Origin: an uncultured bacterium
Lineage (GTDB): Bacteria > Pseudomonadota > Alphaproteobacteria > SP197
Assembly (NCBI GenBank): GCA_938014945.1
Contig: CALLQH010000159.1
Location: 1-9,572, forward strand
Direction: 5' to 3'
Length of the DNA stretch: 9,572 nt
Of this stretch, positions 1-5,346 are shown one piece after another. Position 1 is the stretch's first letter. Every line of letters begins with the position of its first letter. The position numbers and the translations under genes were made by a program. The notes under the pieces are model-generated. The model was not told where the DNA came from, ran no database searches, and was given only the letters and a program-made list of their open reading frames with translations.

Positions 1-1
1 G

Positions 2-35
2 TTGGACAGTCCAAGTCTGGTTGGACATTTCCAAC
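2..35. promoter_or_regulatory. Two upstream dyad operator-like sites
   Basis: Two palindromes lie side by side. The first, TTGGAC-A-GTCCAA (2-14), is perfect around a central A. The second (20-35) has perfect six-base arms GTTGGA and TCCAAC separated by CATT. Their centres are about 19.5 bases apart, close to two helical turns, so proteins bound at both would sit on the same face of the DNA. Related dyads occur at 67-79 and 100-111 near the promoter of the MerR-cyclase gene, and I noticed no further copies elsewhere in the window. They are probably binding sites for that regulator, or for a regulator of a gene lying left of the window. Binding itself is inferred. Confidence 0.55.
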
Positions 36-57
36 CCATCACAAAACGTGTGTTGAC

Positions 58-88
58 CTGACACAGATGGACTGTTCAATCTCATAAT
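58..88 (+). promoter_or_regulatory. MerR-type promoter with long spacer
   Basis: A -35 element CTGACA (58-63, one mismatch to TTGACA) and a -10 element CATAAT (83-88, one mismatch to TATAAT) are separated by 19 bases. This is longer than the usual 17 and is the classic spacing of MerR-regulated promoters, where the activator twists the DNA to realign the two elements. The dyad TGGAC-T-GTTCA (68-78, one mismatch between arms) is centred on base 73, the exact middle of the spacer. Transcription would start near base 95. The downstream gene encodes a MerR-type DNA-binding domain, so autoregulation is the natural reading. Promoter activity is inferred from sequence only. Confidence 0.6.
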
Positions 89-99
89 GATGCAGGAGA

Positions 100-116
100 T
101 TGGACAGTCCAGTCTG
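100..116. promoter_or_regulatory. Downstream copy of the TTGGACAGTCCA dyad
   Basis: The bases TTGGACAGTCCAGTCTG match the first site at 2-19 (TTGGACAGTCCAAGTCTG) except for one missing A, so both dyad and right flank are repeated. It lies just downstream of the predicted transcription start and upstream of the MerR-cyclase start codon. A protein bound here would block early elongation, so it could serve as a repression site opposing the mid-spacer site at 67-79. The role is inferred. Confidence 0.5.
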
Positions 117-165
117 ATTCCGGAGCATCCACCTGCAGGAGATGCGGGTGCGGTTGAGAGGTTCG

Positions 166-1707
166 ATGACGCCGATGACGCGGCTGACGAGCAGGGAGCT
201 GATGGAGCGGGCGGGCATCTCGCGTGCCACGCTCAACAACTACATCGCGCTTGGTCTGCTGCCGCGTCCGGAGGTCATGGCGCCCCAGGACAACAGCCGC
301 GCCCGACGCATCGGCTACTTTCCCGCCGATGCCCTGGATCTGCTCGCACGGGTGAGAGCCATGAAGGACAGGGGGGTCAGCATGGACGAGATCGTTTCGG
401 AACTGGGTGTCGTCGAGGAGCCGGAGGCGTCCTCTTCCACGGCGGACGTCCGGCAGGAGTCGGAAAGCCCGGCGACGCCGGTGGTGCAGGTGGCGACCGG
501 GGGGCCGCGCCTGACGCTGCTGGACTATGAGGAGCCGGCCTATCTGGTGAACGGCAAGTTCGAGATCGAATGGTGGAACGACGCCGCGGAGGCCACCTTC
601 CTGGATCCCGGCGGCAAGGTGGCCAACGAGATGGGCGGGCGGAGCCTGTTCCCGACCTTCTTCGGGGGGCGTTGCCTCAGGGAAGCCGAGGGCCGCGACG
701 AGATCCTGCGGTTCCACCTGTCGATCGCCAAGACCCGTCTCTCCAAGACCTCGCTCTTTTCCATCGAGCAGGGTGTCGACGGCACGCTCGCCCAGCAGCT
801 CGGCAGCATCTACGACGCGGTCGAGGCGATCAGCGCCCGCGATCTCATCTTCACCGAGGTCAACTTCGCGCCTCCCGGCCGCCCGCCGATGTGGTACCGG
901 CTCTACGCCGTGTTCTTCCGCGAAGGTACCCTGTTCAGCTACGTGCCGGCCGAGGGCAATGCCGAGGCGCTGGTCAACCTGCTGTCGCGCCGTGATCTGG
1001 TGATCCGCGACATCCTGCGCTCGCGCAAGCCCTATCTCACGCAGCTTGCGGTGCTGGTCGCCGACCTCGAAGGCTCGATGAAGATCTGCGCCGAGCTGCC
1101 CGCCGAGGAGTACTTCCAGCTCATCAACGACATCTGGGACGCCATGGGGGCGAAGCTGCGCACCTATTATGCGACCCACGGCAAGCATGTGGGTGACGGA
1201 CTGGTCTACTACTTCCTGCCTCAGCCCGACTGCAACTACATCGACAATGCCGTGCGCTGCGCCCACGAGATGCGCGAGACCATGCGCGAGGTCTCCCGGA
1301 GCTGGAAGTCGCGCAAGAACTGGCTCAACGACCTGCGCCTCAACATCGGCCTGGACGAGGGCGAGGAATGGTTCGGCACCTACCAGACACCGACCCATCT
1401 GGAGTTCACCGTGCTGGGCGATACCATCAACCGGGCCGCACGTTTGAGCGATTTCGCGCGGCACGGCACGGTCTGGGTCTCGAAAACCATGCTTTCCAAG
1501 CTGTCCTCGGCCGAGCGTGAGGCGGTACGTTTCGGCATCCGCCATACCGGTGCGGCGGGCGAGGAGGTGCTGGTGCCCCAGAGCTATGCCCGCATCTCCA
1601 ACCTTGCCGACCTGTCGCTGCCCGAGAACCTCAAGTTCCAGGACATCTCCGGCCTGACGGTGGCAGAGGTGCTGGACGTCAGCACACGGGGCGGAGAAGC
1701 GGCGTGA
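166..1707 (+). CDS. MerR-type HTH / PAS-like / class III nucleotide cyclase regulator
   Basis: The product of about 513 residues joins three parts. Residues 7-81 form a MerR-type winged helix-turn-helix (ELMERAGISRATLNNYIALG, then a wing and an RAMKDRGVSMDEIVSEL helix). Residues 82-115 are a Ser/Glu/Pro-rich linker. Residues 116-285 resemble a PAS or MmyB-like sensor (PAYLVNGKFEIEWWN). Residues 292-470 are a class III cyclase domain with its catalytic set present: metal-binding Asp300 (VADLEGS) and Asp344 (KHVGDG), purine-contacting Lys340 and Thr415, transition-state Asn422 and Arg426 (GDTINRAAR). It is therefore probably an active cyclase, likely making cAMP; Thr at the Lys partner position is seen in some bacterial adenylate cyclases. 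No membrane segment is visible, so it should be cytosolic and DNA-bound. ATG at 166 is preferred because GAGAGG (156-161) precedes it; ATGs at 142 and 175 are alternatives. The stop overlaps the next gene's start. Confidence 0.88.
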   Translation: MTPMTRLTSRELMERAGISRATLNNYIALGLLPRPEVMAPQDNSRARRIGYFPADALDLLARVRAMKDRGVSMDEIVSELGVVEEPEASSSTADVRQESESPATPVVQVATGGPRLTLLDYEEPAYLVNGKFEIEWWNDAAEATFLDPGGKVANEMGGRSLFPTFFGGRCLREAEGRDEILRFHLSIAKTRLSKTSLFSIEQGVDGTLAQQLGSIYDAVEAISARDLIFTEVNFAPPGRPPMWYRLYAVFFREGTLFSYVPAEGNAEALVNLLSRRDLVIRDILRSRKPYLTQLAVLVADLEGSMKICAELPAEEYFQLINDIWDAMGAKLRTYYATHGKHVGDGLVYYFLPQPDCNYIDNAVRCAHEMRETMREVSRSWKSRKNWLNDLRLNIGLDEGEEWFGTYQTPTHLEFTVLGDTINRAARLSDFARHGTVWVSKTMLSKLSSAEREAVRFGIRHTGAAGEEVLVPQSYARISNLADLSLPENLKFQDISGLTVAEVLDVSTRGGEAA

Positions 1708-2174
1708 TGCAGGCGGTGGCGCCCCGCCGTCTCTACGGCCTGCGCGGCGATGTCGAGCTGGTCTGCTGGCGCTTTGCCCAGACAGTCGCATTCTACCGCG
1801 ATTGCCTCGGCCTGCCGGTGGTCTGCCAGTGGGCGGGTGTGGTGCGCCTGGATGGCGGTCAGGGACGCTGGCTGACGCTGTGGCGGGCCGATCCGGCCTA
1901 TATGTCACCGGAAGATGTGCGTTGGGGTTGGCACAGTCCCATCAGCTTTGTCGTCGGGGATCTCGATGCTGTCTGCACGGCCCTGCGCGCTGCCGGCCTG
2001 GACCTTGCCAGCCACCCGCAGGCGGACTCACCCGCGATGACGCTGAACGACCCGGAAGGGCGTGCCGTCACCCTGCTGGAACCATCGGCGACGCCCTGCC
2101 GTGCCCGCGAACGCGCCGGCATACGCACGTTGATGCCGGAAGACGATGTGTCTGCCCTGGCGTCGGCGCGTTGA
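1707..2174 (+). CDS. VOC-fold (glyoxalase/bleomycin-resistance-like) protein
   Basis: This 155-residue product has the two-half layout of the vicinal oxygen chelate superfamily. Residues 24-38 (AQTVAFYRDCLGLPV) match the first-module helix and strand, residues 76-100 form the second-module start (HSPISFVVGDLDAVCTALRAAG), and DPEGRAVTLLEP (115-126) is the typical C-terminal strand. About 30 residues follow the fold, longer than usual. The family includes lyases, dioxygenases and drug-binding proteins, so substrate cannot be assigned. The ATG shares its A with the TGA of the cyclase gene (TGATG) and is preceded by GGAGA (1693-1697), so the two are almost certainly co-transcribed and translationally coupled. 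GTG at 1704 is a less likely alternative start. The product may bind or modify a small molecule linked to the regulator's signal, which is inference. Confidence 0.82.
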   Translation: MQAVAPRRLYGLRGDVELVCWRFAQTVAFYRDCLGLPVVCQWAGVVRLDGGQGRWLTLWRADPAYMSPEDVRWGWHSPISFVVGDLDAVCTALRAAGLDLASHPQADSPAMTLNDPEGRAVTLLEPSATPCRARERAGIRTLMPEDDVSALASAR

Positions 2175-2190
2175 GTCGCCGACGCCAGGG
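2155..2190. terminator. Perfect 14-bp hairpin between convergent genes
   Basis: CCCTGGCGTCGGCG (2155-2168) and its exact reverse complement (2177-2190) flank an 8-base loop that contains the TGA stop of the VOC gene. It lies 8 bases beyond the gcdH stop on the other strand. Position and strength suggest a bidirectional terminator or 3'-end stabiliser. Neither side has a run of T, so it is not a textbook intrinsic terminator, and Rho or RNA stabilisation may be involved. Confidence 0.6.
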
Positions 2191-2198
2191 TCAGGAGA

Positions 2199-3419
2199 TC
2201 AGGCGCCGGTGAAGGCCTGGATGCCGGTCTGGGCGCGGCCCAGGATCAGGGCGTGGACGTCGTGGGTGCCTTCGTAGGTGTTCACGGCTTCCAGGTTCAG
2301 GACGTGGCGGATGACGCCGTATTCGTCGGAAACGCCGTTGCCGCCGTGCATGTCGCGGGCCATGCGCGCGATGTCGAGGGACTTGCCACAGGAGTTGCGC
2401 TTGATGATCGAGATCATCTCGGGCGCCGCGCGACCCTCGTCCTTCAGGCGGCCGACCCGCAGGCAGGACTGCATCGCGATGGCGATCTCGGTCTGCATGT
2501 CGGCAAGCTTCTTCTGGATGAGCTGGTTGGCGGCCAGCGGGCGGCCGAACTGGGTGCGCTCCAGGGTGTAGTTGCGCGCGGCGTGCCAGCAGAAGGTGGC
2601 GGCCCCCAGGGCGCCCCAGGCGATGCCGTAGCGCGCGTTGTTGAGGCAGCCGAAGGGACCCTTGAGGCCGCGGATCTCGGGGAAGGCGTTCTCCTCGGGC
2701 ACGAAGACGTCGGCCATGACGATTTCGCCCGTGGGACCGGCGCGCAGACTGAACTTGCCCTCGATCTTGGGCGTCGTCAGGCCCTTCATGCCGCGCTCCA
2801 GGATGAAGCCGCGGATCGTTCCCTCGTCGTCCTTGGCCCAGACGACAAAGACATCGGCGATGGGCGAGTTGGAGATCCACATCTTGGCGCCGTTGAGGAT
2901 GTAGCCGCCGTCGGCCTTCTTGGCGCGTGTCTTCATGCCGCCGGGATCGGAGCCGTGGTCGGGTTCGGTCAGGCCGAACGCACCGATGAACTCACCGGTG
3001 GCCAGCTTGGGCAGGAACTTCTGGCGCTGTTCCTCGGTGCCGTAGGCATGAATCGGATGCATCACCAGGCTCGACTGCACGGAGGCGGAACTGCGGTAGG
3101 CGCTGTCGACGTATTCGATCTCGTGGGCGATCAGGCCGTAGGCGACGTAACTCACGCCGGCGCAGCCGTAACCCTCGATGGTCGGGCCGAGCAGGCCCAT
3201 CTCGCCCATCTTCGCCATGACCTCGCGGTCGCTGGATTCGTTGCGGAAGTCCTGCTGGACACGGCCCATCAGATAATCGCGGGCGAACTCGCGCGTGGAA
3301 TCGCGGATCATCCGCTCCTCTTCGCTGAGCTGCTCGTCGAGCTGGAACGGGTCCTCCCAATCGAAGTGGGCGCGCGCGCTCTTGCTCGCCGCGGCGGTCT
3401 TCTCTGCTGCATCGGCCAT
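2199..3419 (-). CDS. gcdH: Glutaryl-CoA dehydrogenase
   Basis: The 406-residue product is an FAD-dependent acyl-CoA dehydrogenase of the glutaryl-CoA type. It oxidises and decarboxylates glutaryl-CoA to crotonyl-CoA and CO2, passing electrons to electron-transfer flavoprotein, in the degradation of lysine, tryptophan and glutarate. Diagnostic segments are YRSSASVQSSLVMHPI (108-123, with the Arg expected to hold the substrate carboxylate), TEPDHGSDPGGM (151-162), LNNARYGIAWGALGAA (259-274) and TYEGTHDVHALILGRAQTG (381-399), in which Glu383 is the catalytic base. Length matches the bacterial family. The start at 3419 (MADAAEK) is chosen because AGGGG (3429-3433) lies 9 bases before it; the ATG at 3428 abuts that site. 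A 181-base gap upstream probably holds its own promoter, though I see no strong -35/-10 pair. No CaiB-like glutarate CoA-transferase, a common neighbour, is visible here. Confidence 0.93.
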   Translation of the reverse strand: MADAAEKTAAASKSARAHFDWEDPFQLDEQLSEEERMIRDSTREFARDYLMGRVQQDFRNESSDREVMAKMGEMGLLGPTIEGYGCAGVSYVAYGLIAHEIEYVDSAYRSSASVQSSLVMHPIHAYGTEEQRQKFLPKLATGEFIGAFGLTEPDHGSDPGGMKTRAKKADGGYILNGAKMWISNSPIADVFVVWAKDDEGTIRGFILERGMKGLTTPKIEGKFSLRAGPTGEIVMADVFVPEENAFPEIRGLKGPFGCLNNARYGIAWGALGAATFCWHAARNYTLERTQFGRPLAANQLIQKKLADMQTEIAIAMQSCLRVGRLKDEGRAAPEMISIIKRNSCGKSLDIARMARDMHGGNGVSDEYGVIRHVLNLEAVNTYEGTHDVHALILGRAQTGIQAFTGA

Positions 3420-3600
3420 GGTCGTCATCCCCTGTTCGCAACGGTCATGTTGCGCTGCACAATAAGTTCCCTGCCGCGCCTTGGCGAGTGCGTTTGCCGC
3501 ATGGCGCACATGTCTTTCGGCATGCCGGCAACCTTCGGCATCCCCTGGAAGGCCAGATTAGCCGGGCTTGTGCCGGGCTCCAATGCCTGAACGTCTCCCG

Positions 3601-3993
3601 TCAGGTGTCTGCGCCGTCATCGGCGGCTGCTTCGGCAAAACACAGGCGGTTGCCGAAGGGGTCGATGAGCTCCATCACCCGTCCGCCCCATGGGGCTTCC
3701 TCAATCGAGGGATTGAGGTGACGGTAGTCGTGCCCGGCGATCTCGCGGAGGAGCAGGTCCAGCCCGCGGATATGGACGAAAATGCGCGAGCCCGGCGTGG
3801 CATCGCCGTGATGTTCGGTCAGATGCAGCACCAGACCATCCCTGGAAACCTGCATGTAGAGGGGCGCGCCCTCCTCGAAGCGATGCTCCCAGTCGACCTC
3901 GAAGCCCAGATAGTCGACATAGAACTCACGCGCCTTCTCGAGCGAGAAGATGCGCAGGACGGGGATCGTGCTGTCGAAGCTGATTCGGGCCAC
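3601..3993 (-). CDS. Glyoxalase/bleomycin-resistance superfamily protein
   Basis: This 130-residue VOC-fold product begins with strand and helix FDSTIPVLRIFSLEKAREFY (6-25), continues YLGFEVDW (28-35), has a middle LHLTEHHGDATPGSRIFVHI segment (56-75) and ends MELIDPFGNRLCFAE (107-121). The pattern is that of the Ble-like small glyoxalase-superfamily proteins of about 120 residues, which typically dimerise to form a ligand cavity; whether this one binds a drug, a metabolite or a metal is unknown. GTG at 3993 is chosen as the start because GAGG (3999-4002) lies five bases upstream and the family's conserved sequence begins there; no in-frame ATG sits close by. It is downstream of the solute-binding-protein gene on the same strand but separated from it by a terminator-like hairpin, so its expression may be reduced or partly independent. 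Confidence 0.82.
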   Translation of the reverse strand: MARISFDSTIPVLRIFSLEKAREFYVDYLGFEVDWEHRFEEGAPLYMQVSRDGLVLHLTEHHGDATPGSRIFVHIRGLDLLLREIAGHDYRHLNPSIEEAPWGGRVMELIDPFGNRLCFAEAAADDGADT

Positions 3994-4004
3994 CGCAGCC
4001 TCAC

Positions 4005-4043
4005 AAAAGGGAAGGGGCCCGGCACCTTGCGGCGCCGGACCCC
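4005..4043 (-). terminator. Intrinsic-terminator-like hairpin after the binding-protein gene
   Basis: Read on the minus strand, GGGGTCCGGCGCC (4043-4031) pairs with GGTGCCGGGCCCC (4026-4014) over 13 positions, two of them G-U wobbles, around a GCAA tetraloop of the stable GNRA type. TTCCCTTTT (4013-4005) follows, a weak U-rich tract. It lies 24 bases beyond the stop of the solute-binding-protein gene and just before the ribosome site of the VOC gene, so it probably ends or attenuates the transcript between them. Confidence 0.65.
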
Positions 4044-4067
4044 CTTGATACCCCGGGAACGTGCCGA

Positions 4068-5192
4068 TCAGTAGCCGGCGCGGACCTCGTCGTAGAGGCG
4101 GATGTAGGATTCCTCGACCTCGGGCGCGAGCGCCTGGAAGAAGATGCCGTTGCCCAGCAGGTCCTCGGGCGTGGAAAGGCCCAGTTCTGCCAGCTTCTCG
4201 GCAGGGACCATGTCGAACGCCTTCTGGTTGGCGTGGCCGTAGCCCCAGTTTTCGATCTCGTAGGCGCCGGCCTCCGGGCTCGTGAAGGCGTTGATGAGAT
4301 CGTAGGCTTCGTCGACCATTTCGGTCTCGGCATGCATGACCACGCCGCAGCACCAGGTAAAGATGCCCTCCTTGGGCACGCCCAGGCCGACGTCGTAACC
4401 TTCGGACTTCAGGCGCACATAGGCATCGTTCCAGCCATAGCTGGCGACCAGTTCGCCCGAGGCCAGGGCCTGCACGGCTTCGGTCTGGTCCGACCAGTAC
4501 ATGCGCATGTTGTCGCGCTGTACCTCGACCATCTTGCGCACCTCGACCAGCTGCTCGTCGGTCAGGTTGAAGATGTTCTCGTAGCCCAGGACCAGGGCGG
4601 AGATTTCGACCACCGCGCCGGCCGAGTCATAGAAGCCCAGGCGGTTGGCGAACTGGTCGGTGTAGAAGATCTCCCAGGAGACGTTCTCGTCGCTCCACTC
4701 GGGACCCACCAGGTCGCGGCGATAGATGATGGTGCTGTTGCCCCAGTCCATCGGCATGAAGTAGCGCTTGCCGTCGATCACCGAGCCTTCGATCTGGTCG
4801 AGGCTGGGGAAGATATCGCCCAGCCACTCCAGACGCGAGGGATCGAGCTCGGCGAGCAGGCCGCCATCGCGCCATTTGAAAAGTTCGTAGGTGCAGGGCG
4901 CCATCACATCCGGCTTGAAGCCGCCGGCGCGCATCTTCTGGAAGGCTTCGTCCTCGCTGCCCCAGAACTGGTAGTTCGGCGGGGTCTCGTGCTTGGCGAG
5001 ATAGCTCTGGATGAAGTTGGGATCCTCGTAACCGGCCCAACCGAAGTACATCGGTGCGTGGTCGTCGGCCATGGCACGCCGGCCCATGGGCACGGTGGCA
5101 AAGCCAACGCCCAGCGCCGCAGCCGCCTTGGTGAAGTCGCGCCGCGACATGCGGCCGTCCTGATAGTAGAGCGCGATATCGCGTCCCTTCAT
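4068..5192 (-). CDS. PotD-family ABC transporter substrate-binding protein, Tat-exported
   Basis: The 374-residue product is a periplasmic solute-binding protein of the spermidine/putrescine-binding (PotD) family. A Tat signal with SRRDFTK (16-22), a short hydrophobic stretch AAAALGVGFATV and likely cleavage after AMA (40-42) marks folded export by the twin-arginine route. Family features include FWGSEDEAFQKMRAGGFKPDVMAP (76-99), the PMDWGNSTIIYRRD strand (147-160), ASYGWNDAYVRL (250-261) and EGIFTWCCGVVMHAE (275-289). Positions where E. coli PotD has Asp168, Glu171 and Asp257 appear to be Ser190, Ala193 and Cys282, so polyamine may not be the ligand. The start at 5192 follows GGGAGG (5200-5205) by seven bases; an open extension upstream is not family-like. 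No permease or ATPase gene is in the window. It is divergent from the PhyH gene. Confidence 0.88.
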   Translation of the reverse strand: MKGRDIALYYQDGRMSRRDFTKAAAALGVGFATVPMGRRAMADDHAPMYFGWAGYEDPNFIQSYLAKHETPPNYQFWGSEDEAFQKMRAGGFKPDVMAPCTYELFKWRDGGLLAELDPSRLEWLGDIFPSLDQIEGSVIDGKRYFMPMDWGNSTIIYRRDLVGPEWSDENVSWEIFYTDQFANRLGFYDSAGAVVEISALVLGYENIFNLTDEQLVEVRKMVEVQRDNMRMYWSDQTEAVQALASGELVASYGWNDAYVRLKSEGYDVGLGVPKEGIFTWCCGVVMHAETEMVDEAYDLINAFTSPEAGAYEIENWGYGHANQKAFDMVPAEKLAELGLSTPEDLLGNGIFFQALAPEVEESYIRLYDEVRAGY

Positions 5193-5346
5193 GGTGATGC
5201 CTCCCGGTTCGTTTGCCCTAATGAAGACCGGGATTGTTGCTGAGCGACAGGGTGCTGGCAAGACGGGCAGTGCTGCAATCGTCATCGACATCGCGCGCAT
5301 GCCGGTCGTAAGCTTACCTGACCACTTTTCAGCGGGAATCTCAGCC
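5193..5346. promoter_or_regulatory. Divergent intergenic promoter region
   Basis: This 154-base gap separates two divergently read genes and must hold both promoters. For the minus strand, TTGCCA (5261-5256) and AACAAT (5238-5233) with a 17-base spacer form a plausible pair. For the plus strand, TCGACA (5285-5290) and TAAGCT (5309-5314) with an 18-base spacer is weaker. The perfect 10-bp palindrome GTAAGCTTAC (5308-5317) overlaps the latter -10 and may be an operator. An inverted repeat at 5202-5208 and 5227-5233 covers the ribosome site of the minus-strand gene. Promoter calls are tentative. Confidence 0.4.
5202..5233 (-). repeat. Inverted repeat covering a Shine-Dalgarno site
   Basis: On the minus strand TCCCGGT (5233-5227) and ACCGGGA (5208-5202) are perfect seven-base complementary arms with 18 bases between them. 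The second arm overlaps most of the GGGAGG ribosome site (5205-5200) of the solute-binding-protein gene. A hairpin in the mRNA leader could hide that site; alternatively the arms may be a protein-binding dyad. Confidence 0.4.

Noticed and set aside
53..80. Alternative promoter TTGACC with TTCAAT, 16-base spacer
   Set aside because: The -10 is weaker than CATAAT at 83-88, and the 19-base arrangement with a centred dyad explains more of the sequence. It cannot be excluded.
2..116. Repeated dyads considered as a CRISPR array
   Set aside because: The units are only 12-16 bases, diverge from one another, vary in orientation and have irregular spacing; they fit operators.
82..1908. Very long open frame on the minus strand opposite the MerR-cyclase gene
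   Set aside because: It is an antisense shadow produced by GC-rich codon bias. The plus-strand frame has clear family motifs, and the minus-strand translation is Arg/His/Gly-rich without any.
3516..3578. Short repeats upstream of gcdH: TTCGGCAT twice, CGGCATGCCG palindrome (3518-3527), GCCGGGC twice (3561 and 3572)
   Set aside because: Short GC-rich words are expected by chance here and their placement does not match a clear promoter. They could be revisited if conserved in relatives.
2253..3590. Long plus-strand open frame opposite gcdH
   Set aside because: Composition is shadow-like (Val/Gly/Ala/His-rich) and it covers a gene with unmistakable acyl-CoA dehydrogenase motifs.
4233..5243. 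Long plus-strand open frame opposite the binding-protein gene
   Set aside because: Shadow of the Tat-exported binding protein; no motif, no ribosome site.
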